From JAJRAG01 sp050010535 (GTDB taxonomy: Archaea; Thermoplasmatota; Thermoplasmata; Methanomassiliicoccales; JACIVX01): 64,000 nt of DNA. Under the pieces are notes generated by a model that was given only the letters and a program-made list of their open reading frames with translations, searched no databases and was not told the DNA's origin. Of this stretch, positions 34,934 through 43,300 are shown in pieces. The position numbers and the translations under genes are program-made. The first letter of the stretch is position 1. Every line of letters starts with the position of its first letter. The stretch lies in contig JBEKKT010000004.1 in assembly GCA_050010535.1 (NCBI GenBank), positions 7,528-71,527 of the forward strand. The letters are read 5' to 3'.

Positions 34934-36019
34934 ATGCTGGTGGATGACTATGACCCTCTGAAAGGCAAGATGTTGCAGATCTTGGACAAGAACGGCAACG
35001 TAAACGCGAAACTCGATCCGAACATGCCAGAAGACACGCTTCTCAAGGCGTACAAGACGATGCTCCTCGCCAGGACTGCCGACGACAAGGCGGTGAGACT
35101 GCAGCGCCAGGGGAAGCTGGGTGCTTACCCCCCCTCGAAGGGACAGGAGGCGAGCCAGCTCGGTCCCGCCATTGCGATGGAGGACAAAGACTGGTTGGTT
35201 TGGGCGTTCAGGGAGCTGACGGCCCTCGTTTGGCGAGGTGTCCCGCTCTGGCGGGCTTACTTATACTGGATGGGCAACGAGGAAGGCAGCAATTACCCGG
35301 AGAATGTCCGGGTCACGCCCTCTACTGTCCCGGTCTCGTCTCAGATCCCCCATGCGGTTGGGATCTCCTACGCATCCAAGCTCAGGAAGGAGGGTTCGGT
35401 GACGGTCGTATTCTTCGGCGACGGCGGAACGTCGGAAGGCGATTTCAATGAGGGGTTGAACTTCGCGGGTGTCTTCAAGACCCCAACCGTGTTCGTGTGT
35501 CAGAACAACCAGTACGCAATATCTCTTCCGAGGAGTCATCAAACCGCGGCCGGGACGTTGGCGCAGAAGGCCTTCGCCTTCGGATTTCCAGGAATTCAGG
35601 TCGATGGGAATGATCTGTTAGCGATGTACGCGGCTGCGAGGGAGGCCGTTGACAGGGCGAGAAGGGGCGACGGGCCGACGCTCATCGAGTCGTACACGTA
35701 CCGTCTAGGCGACCACACAACATCCGACGACGCCACGAGATACCGTATCGAGAAAGAGGTGGAGCAATGGACGGACAAAGACCCCTTGAAGAGACTGAAG
35801 ATCTACCTCGAGAGAAAAGGCATATGGAATGATGAATCGGAAAAAGAAAGCGTCAAATGGGCTCAGGACTTCGTTGAAGGAGAGGTAAGGAAAGCGCAGG
35901 CGTTCCCACCGCCGAAGGTCGACGAGGTCTTCAAGCACACCTTCGCCGAGATGCCCCCCGATCTGAAGGACCAGATTGATTCCATGTTACGCGAACAGAC
36001 CCCGAGCAAGGAGGGATGA
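34934..36019 (+). CDS. 2-oxoacid dehydrogenase E1 component alpha subunit
   Basis: A 361-residue TPP-dependent subunit of a pyruvate or branched-chain 2-oxoacid dehydrogenase. The TPP motif is GDGGTSEGDFNEGLNFAGVF with CQNNQYAIS after it; GAYPPSKGQEASQLG and the phospho-loop-like YRLGDHTTSDDATRYR are typical. It pairs with E1 beta to decarboxylate the oxoacid and acylate E2 lipoyl. It starts four bases after lipA. Substrate is not settled; related archaeal complexes, as in Thermoplasma, act on branched-chain oxoacids. Confidence 0.94.
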   Translation: MLVDDYDPLKGKMLQILDKNGNVNAKLDPNMPEDTLLKAYKTMLLARTADDKAVRLQRQGKLGAYPPSKGQEASQLGPAIAMEDKDWLVWAFRELTALVWRGVPLWRAYLYWMGNEEGSNYPENVRVTPSTVPVSSQIPHAVGISYASKLRKEGSVTVVFFGDGGTSEGDFNEGLNFAGVFKTPTVFVCQNNQYAISLPRSHQTAAGTLAQKAFAFGFPGIQVDGNDLLAMYAAAREAVDRARRGDGPTLIESYTYRLGDHTTSDDATRYRIEKEVEQWTDKDPLKRLKIYLERKGIWNDESEKESVKWAQDFVEGEVRKAQAFPPPKVDEVFKHTFAEMPPDLKDQIDSMLREQTPSKEG

Positions 36020-36021
36020 CA

Positions 36022-36999
36022 ATGGCGACGATGAACATGGTCAGAGCGATAAACCTCGCGTTGTCTGAAGAGATGGAGCGCGACTCGAGCGTTGTCGTGC
36101 TTGGGGAGGATGTCGGCATCGATGGCGGTGTCTTCAGGGTCACCGATGGACTTCTGAGCAGGTTCGGGCCGGAAAGAGTCATCGACACGCCGCTATCGGA
36201 GTCAGCGATCGCAGGTGTCGCGATCGGGATGGCGATGAACAGCCTCAGACCCGTGGCTGAAATACAGTTCATGGGATTCTCGTACTTGATTCTCAACCAG
36301 GTCATATGCCACGCGGCAAGGATGAGAAATAGGACCAGGGGCAGGTTGACGGTCCCGATGGTCGTCAGGATGCCCTATGGTGCAGGTGTAAAGGCGCTCG
36401 AGCACCACTCGGAGAGTACCGAGGCTCTCTACGCCCACATCCCGGGATTGAAGGTAGTGGTACCGGCGACCCCCTCCGAAGCGAAAGGGTTGCTGACCTC
36501 CTCGATCAGGGATCCCGACCCGGTCATCTTCCTCGAGCCAACGAGGAATTATAGGCTGATCAAAGAGGAAGTGATAGAGGGCGAATTCACGATTCCGCTC
36601 GGGAAGGCCCGCATCGTTCAAGAGGGAAGCGACGTCTCGGTCTTCGGCTGGGGGGCTATGATGCCGCTTATACAGGACGCCGTGAAGAGGATCCAAGCCG
36701 ACGGGATATCGATTGAGGTGATTGATCTTAGGACCCTGTCTCCGATGGATTTCGCGGCGATCATCGAATCAGTCAATAAGACCGGGAGAGGGGTCGTGGT
36801 CCACGAGGCTCCGAAGACAGCCGGCCTCGGGGCGGAAATCATAGCGAGGATTAACGAGAAAGCGCTCCTGTCCCTCGAGGCTCCAGTAGAGAGAGTGACG
36901 GCGCCAGACATCACTGTTCCTTTGCCGATGGGGGAAAGCTATTACTATCCAAGCGTGGATAGAATCGTCGCTGCAATTAGGAGAGTTGCGTCGTTCTGA
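36022..36999 (+). CDS. 2-oxoacid dehydrogenase E1 component beta subunit
   Basis: The roughly 325-residue beta subunit has VLGEDVGIDGGVFRVTDGL, PVAEIQFMGFSYLILNQV, YGAGVKALEHHSESTEALY and the C-terminal VTAPDITVPLP. ATG 36022 is chosen because GGAGGG lies eight bases upstream. ATG 36016, overlapping the E1 alpha stop, is possible but is too close to that site. It forms the alpha2-beta2 E1 with the preceding gene. Confidence 0.95.
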   Translation: MATMNMVRAINLALSEEMERDSSVVVLGEDVGIDGGVFRVTDGLLSRFGPERVIDTPLSESAIAGVAIGMAMNSLRPVAEIQFMGFSYLILNQVICHAARMRNRTRGRLTVPMVVRMPYGAGVKALEHHSESTEALYAHIPGLKVVVPATPSEAKGLLTSSIRDPDPVIFLEPTRNYRLIKEEVIEGEFTIPLGKARIVQEGSDVSVFGWGAMMPLIQDAVKRIQADGISIEVIDLRTLSPMDFAAIIESVNKTGRGVVVHEAPKTAGLGAEIIARINEKALLSLEAPVERVTAPDITVPLPMGESYYYPSVDRIVAAIRRVASF

Positions 37000-37009
37000 G
37001 GTGTTCATT

Positions 37010-38248
37010 ATGCCGGTAGAATACAAGTTTCCGGATCTCGGAGAAGGCGTCACCGAGGGAGAGGTGAAGAAGTGGCTGGTCAAGGAAGGGGACACGGTCA
37101 ACCAGGACCAGTCTATCGCCGAGGTCGAGACCGACAAGGCAGTCGTTGAGATGCCCGTGCCAGTCTCCGGAAAGGTGCTCAGGTTGCATTTCAGAGAGGG
37201 GGACATCGTAAAGGTCGGCGAGACCTTGGCGACTATCGGCGAGGAGGGGGAGATCGTTGCCGAAGTCCCAACGAGGAAACCGTCCGTCTCCGTCGTAGGC
37301 GAGCTGCCGGAGGCGCCGGAGGAAACGGAGACGGTCAGGCCGCTCGCGAAGACCGCTGTGTCTACAACAGAAGTCCTGGCGACGCCGGCGGTGAGGAAGT
37401 TCGCGAAGGACGTCGGCGTCGACATCGGCAAGGTGAAGGGCACCGGCCCTGGCGGAAGAGTGACGGAGGAGGATGTCAAAGGATTCTCCGCGAGGCCCGT
37501 CGAACGCATCAGGCCGAGGACCGTGGCGAAGTTCGACATCTATGGCTGGATCGACCGCGTACCGCTGAAAGGCGTCAGGAGAACCACGGCCAAGAGAATG
37601 GTGGAGTCACAGACGAAAGCGGCTCACGTGACCTCGATGGACCTCGCGGACGTGACTGAACTGGTCGCGCTACGCGAGGCGCAGAAGAAGATCACCCAGG
37701 AGACTAGGCACGTGAAACTGACCTACATGCCGTTCATAATCAAGGCGGTCGTAGAGTCCCTGAAGGCCCACCCCTATCTCAACGCCACCTTAGACGAGGA
37801 AGGGCAGGAGATCATACTGAAGAAGTACTACAACATCGGGATCGCGGTTGCGACGGAAGACGGACTAATCGTTCCTGTCATTAAGGGAGCGGATCAGAAG
37901 AACATATTCGAGCTCGCAGAAGAGGTCCAGAGGCTCGCCGAGCTCGCGTCCTTGAGGAAGATCGACCTAGCCGATCTGAAGGGAGGGACTTTCACGATCA
38001 CGAACTACGGGGTCTTCGGTGGGACCTACGGGACGCCGATCATAAACTATCCAGAGGTCGCCATCCTTGGAACCGGTAAGATCGCTGACGCCCCTTTGGT
38101 CAAAGACGCAGAGGTGAAGGTGAGGAAGACCCTCCCGCTATCCCTCTCCTTCGATCATAGGGTACTCGATGGGGCGGAGGCGGCGAAGTTCATGAACGAT
38201 GTCATCAGACACCTCGAAAATCCGACGCTGATGCTCTTGAGCTTTTAG
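37010..38248 (+). CDS. Dihydrolipoamide acyltransferase (E2)
   Basis: The 412-residue core enzyme has one lipoyl domain (1-80, lipoyl lysine in VETDKAVVEM, about residue 43), a Pro/Glu linker, the E1/E3-binding domain (ATPAVRKFAKDVGVDI with TGPGGRVTEEDV, about 125-160) and the catalytic domain ending SFDHRVLDGAEAAKF, which contains the catalytic HxxxD. No E3 (dihydrolipoamide dehydrogenase) gene is in the window. It ends at TAG overlapping the end of the convergent lplA. Confidence 0.95.
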   Translation: MPVEYKFPDLGEGVTEGEVKKWLVKEGDTVNQDQSIAEVETDKAVVEMPVPVSGKVLRLHFREGDIVKVGETLATIGEEGEIVAEVPTRKPSVSVVGELPEAPEETETVRPLAKTAVSTTEVLATPAVRKFAKDVGVDIGKVKGTGPGGRVTEEDVKGFSARPVERIRPRTVAKFDIYGWIDRVPLKGVRRTTAKRMVESQTKAAHVTSMDLADVTELVALREAQKKITQETRHVKLTYMPFIIKAVVESLKAHPYLNATLDEEGQEIILKKYYNIGIAVATEDGLIVPVIKGADQKNIFELAEEVQRLAELASLRKIDLADLKGGTFTITNYGVFGGTYGTPIINYPEVAILGTGKIADAPLVKDAEVKVRKTLPLSLSFDHRVLDGAEAAKFMNDVIRHLENPTLMLLSF

Positions 38249-38991
38249 CGGCTGAAGTTCCATTCTTGACTGGCGTATCTCCCAAGGACGAGCTGTCGTG
38301 CCCTATTCTTCTCTTCTTCGGTGTAGGTGCCCGCTTCCCATTCCTTCCCCTTCGTGAAAGAGCGGCGCAGCTCCTTAAGCACCCTGTCCTTTGATAACTT
38401 GGCGTGCCTCAGGATCGAAGTGACACGTTCTTCGAATGAAGAGATGTTCTTGTCGGATATCTTGGTCCGTCCTGCTTTCAGAATGGAGAACATCTTCCCG
38501 GGATTGACGCTGTACAACACTGTGCCGTGCTGGAGGAAAACGCCCCCCCTCCTCGTCTGGGCGCTTCCGGATATCTTACTGCCTTCCACAAGGATGTCGT
38601 TGATCGGTGCGAAGGTCGCCGGAATCTCCATAACGTCCAGTGCATTAACGATCCAGCCACAGATCGTGAAATAGGCTTTGTTGATGTCTCTCGCCATGAC
38701 CCCCTCGGGTGCAATGACACTGTAGGTGATCTCCCCGTCCTTGTCGTGGTACACGGCGCCGCCGCCGGTCCTTCTTCTCACAAAATCGACGCCCTCCCTA
38801 CGACATGCATCGAGGTCAACCTCGTCTTTGAGGCTCTGGAAGCAGCCAATTGAGACTGCACTCGGATTCCAGCCGTAGAACCGAATCGTCGGAGGCGACG
38901 AGCCCGATATCACGGCCTCTCCGATCGCCTCATCCAACGCCATGTTCATCCGCGCGTTCCAGTACTCAAAGTCCACGACTCTCCACTTCAT
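38245..38991 (-). CDS. lplA: Lipoate-protein ligase A, catalytic subunit
   Basis: The 248-residue protein carries RRRTGGGAVYHDKDGEITYS (about 73-92), the conserved lysine in EGSKISGSAQTRR and HGTVLYSV, typical of the BPL/LplA ligase fold. It activates lipoate with ATP and joins it to E2. Like the Thermoplasma enzyme it lacks the accessory C-terminal domain, which is encoded separately by lplB, the gene just upstream with an ATGA overlap. It ends convergent with E2. Confidence 0.94.
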   Translation of the reverse strand: MKWRVVDFEYWNARMNMALDEAIGEAVISGSSPPTIRFYGWNPSAVSIGCFQSLKDEVDLDACRREGVDFVRRRTGGGAVYHDKDGEITYSVIAPEGVMARDINKAYFTICGWIVNALDVMEIPATFAPINDILVEGSKISGSAQTRRGGVFLQHGTVLYSVNPGKMFSILKAGRTKISDKNISSFEERVTSILRHAKLSKDRVLKELRRSFTKGKEWEAGTYTEEEKNRARQLVLGRYASQEWNFSR

Positions 38992-39275
38992 GCTAGCGCT
39001 CCTGCCACCAGCTTTGCCAGGTCGTTCGGCGAGAAACCCATTATGATGATGTTCTCCTTTGTTACGATCTCGTCCACCAACCCCTCGACGTTCTGCGCGG
39101 ACAGAGGGAGCCTGAGCCCGACGAGGACCTTCTCGATGGCATCGAGCCCTTCCTCTGGATGGATGAAGAAGTCTCCGGTTATTTGGATCTGAAAGATTAT
39201 GTTCCCTTCGAACGCTATTTTGACCCTTAGGAGTTTCCCGCCTTTGACCTTGAACTCGGCCATTACGTTCTGCAT
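38988..39275 (-). CDS. lplB: Lipoate-protein ligase accessory subunit LplB
   Basis: The 95-residue protein (EFKVKGGKLLRVKIAFEGNI, GDFFIHPEEGLDAIEKVLVG, and a C-terminal helical part) matches the separately encoded C-terminal domain of LplA known from Thermoplasma acidophilum, which is needed for activity. The lplB-lplA pair faces the lipA-E1-E2 genes. A TATA-like GATATTACTATC lies 30-40 bases upstream. Confidence 0.88.
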   Translation of the reverse strand: MQNVMAEFKVKGGKLLRVKIAFEGNIIFQIQITGDFFIHPEEGLDAIEKVLVGLRLPLSAQNVEGLVDEIVTKENIIIMGFSPNDLAKLVAGALA

Positions 39276-39353
39276 ATCACAATCTAGCTCGCTATCGAAA
39301 CAGATAGTAATATCGTTTGCGCAGCGGGGGAGAACTGAGCGAGATTAGAGATC

Positions 39354-39647
39354 TCACCCGAGGGCCCACTTCTTTAGACCCTCGTACGAGATTCTTCCGC
39401 AAATCGCTTTCCCGGTCTGTTCATTGAAGAAGCTAGGCACGCCAAGGTCCCCTCCGCACGCCTTCGATATCACATCCCCGAGCTTACGCATGAATCGAGC
39501 ATTTTCCTCGTTATGCCAGACCTCCAGCTCGGTGATCTCGACCCCTGTCTCGGCGATCAGTCTCTCGACCACCGGCCGCGTCTGCTTGCAATGAGGGCAT
39601 TCCCTGCCCATGAACCAAATCAATCTCTTGCCAACCTCATTTGCCAC
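39354..39647 (-). CDS. Thioredoxin-fold protein with CPHC motif
   Basis: A protein of about 97 residues beginning near VGKRLIWFMGRECPHCKQTR. The CPHC pair is a thioredoxin/glutaredoxin-type active site, and GVPSFFNEQTGKAICG supplies the cis-proline segment (VPSF). GTG 39647 is chosen: it lies four bases after the upstream stop and behind GAGGTGAGG. It is co-transcribed with the ferredoxin-thioredoxin reductase-like gene, which probably reduces it. Confidence 0.82.
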   Translation of the reverse strand: MANEVGKRLIWFMGRECPHCKQTRPVVERLIAETGVEITELEVWHNEENARFMRKLGDVISKACGGDLGVPSFFNEQTGKAICGRISYEGLKKWALG

Positions 39648-39651
39648 ACCC

Positions 39652-40074
39652 TCACCTCTTGACGAATAGACCGCACCAGCATTCGCCATACTCCTTCCAT
39701 GTCTTCTGAATAAGGAAATTGCAGGGACAAATAAGATTCAGGTCCCTCTCAAAATCGCCAGTGGTCATCCTGCAAGGACAGTACTTGAAGCCCTTGTTCT
39801 TGACATTCTCGAGCTCGCCAATAGCCAGGGTCCGCACCATCTCATTGTCATCGTTCAACTTGAACTCCTTGACCTCGATGAAGCTCTCCCACGTCTTGAT
39901 CAGATTCTCAGCTGTCTCGATCTTCCCTCCGTAATCGTCGATGACCTTGACGGCTTCACTACTGTCGACAAGAACGAAAGCGTCCTTGGCCCCGCAAGTA
40001 GGGCACACCTTTGGCCCTTTCACTCCGAAATGAATATCGTTGCAGACATGGCAGCGCCACAGTTTCTTGTTCAT
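39652..40074 (-). CDS. Ferredoxin:thioredoxin reductase catalytic-like protein with N-terminal rubredoxin domain
   Basis: The 140-residue protein joins a rubredoxin-like domain (WRCHVCNDIHFGVKGP, then VCPTCGAKDAF) to a ferredoxin:thioredoxin reductase beta-like domain with YCPCRMTTGD, LICPCNFL and GECWCGLF, which hold the [4Fe-4S] cluster and redox disulfide. It would pass electrons to the neighbouring CPHC protein. ATG 40074 is inferred from TATA-like TTTATATTAG about 30 bases upstream; the frame is open to 40104. Confidence 0.88.
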   Translation of the reverse strand: MNKKLWRCHVCNDIHFGVKGPKVCPTCGAKDAFVLVDSSEAVKVIDDYGGKIETAENLIKTWESFIEVKEFKLNDDNEMVRTLAIGELENVKNKGFKYCPCRMTTGDFERDLNLICPCNFLIQKTWKEYGECWCGLFVKR

Positions 40075-40136
40075 AATTCCCGGGAAATTCAGTACGTTGC
40101 ACAACTAATATAAAGCCATTGTGAAGGGGTAGCGCC

Positions 40137-40244
40137 ATGAGCAAGATATTGGGAATTGAGACCAGTGAGGCCATCACCGCAATTCACTCATGCGCTGAAG
40201 GAATTCTCAGAACCTGCATTGTTAATATAAAACCGCAAGATTAA
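40137..40244 (+). CDS. Small open frame of 35 codons with its own promoter
   Basis: The frame (KILGIETSEAITAIHSCAEG) is preceded by AAGGGGT and by a TATA-like TAATATAAAG near 40105-40114, shared divergently with the FTR gene. The first residues resemble the start of ASKHA-fold proteins, but the frame is too short for one. It may be a small protein, a decayed gene or chance. Confidence 0.3.
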   Translation: MSKILGIETSEAITAIHSCAEGILRTCIVNIKPQD

Positions 40245-40270
40245 TTAGCTCCCTTTCCCACTCTCCCCAC

Positions 40271-40495
40271 ATGCCTGAAGGATTATCTACCAACGCAGAG
40301 AAGGTCTTCAAGGCCATGGTGACGGCCGGGCTCGTCGGCGAAGAGAAGATGATGGATGCTCAGCGGATAACGAACATGTCCAGGCTTCCGAAGGCTCAGA
40401 CGATGAATGCCTTGCAAGAGCTCGAGAAGAAGGGCTACGTGAAGCGCAAGGCCAGGGAAAAGTCGGCCGGCTACTTCCTGACAAAGACCCAGTGA
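40271..40495 (+). CDS. Small winged-helix regulator
   Basis: The 74-residue protein is one winged-helix domain: AEKVFKAMVTAGLVGEEKMM, MSRLPKAQTMNALQELEKKG as recognition helix, and KAREKSAGYFLTKTQ as wing. The target is unknown. TATA-like TTAATATAAAA lies about 40 bases upstream. The 199 bases after it hold only the marC promoter. Confidence 0.75.
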   Translation: MPEGLSTNAEKVFKAMVTAGLVGEEKMMDAQRITNMSRLPKAQTMNALQELEKKGYVKRKAREKSAGYFLTKTQ

Positions 40496-40694
40496 CGGGC
40501 CGACAGTTGACGGCAGGCATCGAGGCGATCGAGATTCGTAGAACTGTTTTGTAATCGTGTCCTCACCAGAGTTGTCCTTCATATTTCATTTCCTAGGGAA
40601 TTAGGGGCGTGATCGATTCCAGTCTCCGCGACTTTGCTGAGGTGCTGACTCTGCCCCATAACCCTTATTTACCCTTATCGCGAATCCCGTCCAA

Positions 40695-41297
40695 ATGCCA
40701 TTCGCAGACCTAGTCTACGCTACAACCCTACTGTTCTTCATCTTCGACCCTTTCGCGAGCCTTCCGATATTCATCACGCTAACGAAGAGCTTCAGCGATG
40801 AGGACAAGATGAAAAGCGCGAACAAGGCGGTGCTGGTGGCCAGCATCTTGTTCGTGATATTCGTCTTTATAGGCAAGGGGCTGCTGGGAGTTTTCGGCAT
40901 CACGACCCCCTCGTTCAGGATGGCCGGCGGGATTGTTCTGTTGCTGATGGCGATCGAGATCGTTTTCGGCATAGGTATTATGCACCAAGGCGAGCAGAAT
41001 GTCGCCTGGGTCATCGTCGCAAGCCCGGTCCTGACTGGCCCGGGCGTCATCACCACTGCGATCATACTCACGACCAACTATGGGTATATCACCCCGCTGT
41101 TCGCGGGAGTGATCTCCCTCGTTATAACCTGGGGATTGCTCAGGAATGCCGCAACGATGGTCAGACTGGTCGGGAACAACGTCATCGATATATTCTCGAA
41201 GGTTATCGGGCTGTTCATCGCGGCGATGGGCATAGAGTACATCATGAGGGGAGCGATCGACTACATCGTTGCCTCCGGTCTGATGTTGCTGCTTTGA
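40695..41297 (+). CDS. MarC family membrane protein
   Basis: The 200-residue protein has six hydrophobic segments with MarC/UPF0056 marks: FIFDPFASLPIFITLTKSF, FRMAGGIVLLLMAIEIVFG, SPVLTGPGVITTAIIL and VIGLFIAAMGIEYIMRGA. The family's transport substrate is not known. It starts at ATG 40695, with TTTACCCTTA-type AT content upstream. Confidence 0.9.
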   Translation: MPFADLVYATTLLFFIFDPFASLPIFITLTKSFSDEDKMKSANKAVLVASILFVIFVFIGKGLLGVFGITTPSFRMAGGIVLLLMAIEIVFGIGIMHQGEQNVAWVIVASPVLTGPGVITTAIILTTNYGYITPLFAGVISLVITWGLLRNAATMVRLVGNNVIDIFSKVIGLFIAAMGIEYIMRGAIDYIVASGLMLLL

Positions 41298-41335
41298 GTT
41301 GCGATCTGCTCCAGCTGGCTCTCGATTCGAATTGC

Positions 41336-41695
41336 TCACGCTAGGACGACGTCAAACCCCGCTTCACGGAGCGTTACCAGTGCCTTTTTGAGGTCCCGTT
41401 CTTTGACAAGGAGGTGATCCGTGGAGTACGCGGATATAACGAGGACTCCTACGCCTGCTTCGGCTAGCGCGCTTGATACAAATGCCAAAAATCCTATAAG
41501 TTCAAAGGGTAGCACCGCATCGAAGGTGATTAACCTCCAATTCCTCTCGACCTCCAAAGCATCGGATTCGTCAAATCGGGACTGATCGATGACTGCAGAT
41601 ACCTCCTTACCATCATCGACGACTGCGAAGCATCCCGCGAGCTGCTTCCTGATCCTGGCGACGGCGAACTTCTCCGTCCGGACCAGGGCCTTCAT
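41336..41695 (-). CDS. ACT-domain protein (COG3603 type)
   Basis: A soluble protein of about 119 residues with tandem ACT-like halves: KFAVARIRKQLAGCFAVVD, LEVERNWRLITFDAVLPFEL and AEAGVGVLVISAYSTDHLLV. Such proteins may bind amino acids. I start at ATG 41695, where the family N-terminus (KALVRTEKFAV) begins; the frame is open to a TTG at 41758. It converges with marC. Confidence 0.75.
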   Translation of the reverse strand: MKALVRTEKFAVARIRKQLAGCFAVVDDGKEVSAVIDQSRFDESDALEVERNWRLITFDAVLPFELIGFLAFVSSALAEAGVGVLVISAYSTDHLLVKERDLKKALVTLREAGFDVVLA

Positions 41696-41891
41696 CCCCT
41701 TGACGGCCTTGTAGTCAAGAACCGTCCCAAGTCCGACCGGATCACTCTCATTCTTCAAGATGACGACCTCAACCCAGTGGGCGAATCACTGCCAATGACT
41801 TCAATGGCTGAGTCGGTATTAGTAGGTTGACGGTTAACGCAATCGCATCCGTCTAATATCCGTGATCCGCATACACAATCTGCTTGAACAC

Positions 41892-42536
41892 ATGACTGAT
41901 TTTAGCTCACTGAGGGAATCACAGAGAGAGGGGTGGAATAGAGAATACAATTCCAGATCTCCCTTGTGGAGGGGTCCTTCCGATTTCGAAGTCCCTCTGG
42001 GCGAGCATGATGAAGTCCTCGAACTTGGCTGCGGTGACGGAAAGACACTTGGAGGTCTGCTCGGGTCAGGGCGCTTCGTCGTCGCGACAGACCACTCCAC
42101 GAGAGCGATAGAAGCGTGCGACAAGAGGTTCGGACCTCAGCTGAAACTCAACCTCGTGGTTTCTGATGTCTGTGCTCTTCCATTCGCTACTCGATCGTTC
42201 GATGCCGTCGTCGCGTCTCACATCCTTGAACATCTGATGTCTGACGATCGCGCGAAAACGGCAGCGGAGTGCAGAAGGATACTGAGACCGAGCGGGAGAG
42301 CATTCGTTCGCGTCTTCTCGGTGCACGACATGCGCTGTGGAAAGGGGAAAGAAGTCGAAAGGAACACCTTCATCCGGGGCAGCTCGATAACGTATCACTA
42401 CTTTTCCGAGGTCGAGCTGAGGAGTCTGTTCCGGCATTTCAGAGAAGAGTCGCTCGAGGAACGAATAGTCGACAGACATTTCGCGGGAAAATACCTGCGG
42501 AGAGTAACGCTTGACGCGGTTTTCACAATGAGCTGA
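41892..42536 (+). CDS. SAM-dependent methyltransferase, class I
   Basis: The protein has a clear Rossmann methyltransferase core: VLELGCGDGKTLGGLLGSG (motif I), VSDVCALPFATRSFDAVVAS, LEHLMSDDR, and AECRRILRPSGRAFVRVF. The substrate is unknown. The start is uncertain: ATG 41892 precedes DFSSLRESQREGW, and a GTG at 41862 is in frame. The gene stands alone between the ACT protein and the AhpD-like gene. Confidence 0.85.
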   Translation: MTDFSSLRESQREGWNREYNSRSPLWRGPSDFEVPLGEHDEVLELGCGDGKTLGGLLGSGRFVVATDHSTRAIEACDKRFGPQLKLNLVVSDVCALPFATRSFDAVVASHILEHLMSDDRAKTAAECRRILRPSGRAFVRVFSVHDMRCGKGKEVERNTFIRGSSITYHYFSEVELRSLFRHFREESLEERIVDRHFAGKYLRRVTLDAVFTMS

Positions 42537-42597
42537 TGGGGAACAGGTAGAGTCCGCGTGAGAGGCTTTTATAACGGAGGAATCGTAATTCCATGCC

Positions 42598-42981
42598 ATG
42601 TCCAAGTCAAAAGAAAAGACAGGGAAGGCAGATAGAGCGGTTAAGGATCTGAAAAAGAAGATGTGCGGGTATTTGCCGAAGACGCTGGACCACATTAGAG
42701 AGCACAACCCTGAACTGGCAGTCCTGATCAAAGATATGGACCAAATCGTAGTTAACGACGGTGCGTTGGACAGGAAGACGAAACGCTTGATCGCGCTGGC
42801 TTGCGTCGCAGTAAGGATGTGCGAGGACTGCGTCTATCCCCAGGCGAAGGTTGCCAAGAACTACGGTGCGACGAAAGAGGAGATCGTGGAAGCGCTTCAG
42901 GTCGCAGTCTTGACCGGTGGGGTCCCGACATGGTCCGTCGCGAAGAAGGGCATAACGAAGCTCTTTGATGAGTGGGGATAG
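42598..42981 (+). CDS. Carboxymuconolactone decarboxylase/AhpD-like protein
   Basis: The 127-residue helical protein carries the AhpD-like redox pair in VRMCEDCVYPQAKVAKNYG, followed by KEEIVEALQVAVLTGG. These proteins are thiol peroxidase partners or decarboxylases. TATA box CTTTTATAAC near 42566 lies about 30 bases before ATG 42598, so the transcript is probably leaderless. It ends at TAG. Confidence 0.88.
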   Translation: MSKSKEKTGKADRAVKDLKKKMCGYLPKTLDHIREHNPELAVLIKDMDQIVVNDGALDRKTKRLIALACVAVRMCEDCVYPQAKVAKNYGATKEEIVEALQVAVLTGGVPTWSVAKKGITKLFDEWG

Positions 42982-43300
42982 GTCCGGTTTCCGGCTGGAT
43001 TTCGTATTTCTTCGAAAGTCAACGGTCTTTCCTCATGTCGATCCAGCGAGCCATCTGTACAAAGACAAGGCTCGCAGGCCATCGATTAGACACTGACATA
43101 TGCTATCACGTATCAACCACTCCCCCTTTGTCCAGCTTGTTCAAAATCCATGGGAAGGCATAGAGGACATCCAGGCCAGGTGGAAGATTGTGCACTAGCG
43201 TTGATGGAAAAAGGTCGTAGGATGCGACAGAGTGTGTTATCTCCTGTCTCATTCTGTCTCTTTCCCATCTGCCGTCAGAACTGTCAGAAGTGTCAGAAAA
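42982..43300. other. Gap of about 320 bases before tRNA-Ala
   Basis: I see no convincing gene. A minus-strand frame continuing out of the tRNA (NLPPGLDVLYAFPWILNK near 43110-43200) looks protein-like but has no start and may be a gene remnant or chance. Short CTGTCAGAA repeats lie just downstream of the tRNA 3' end (43270-43300). Confidence 0.35.
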
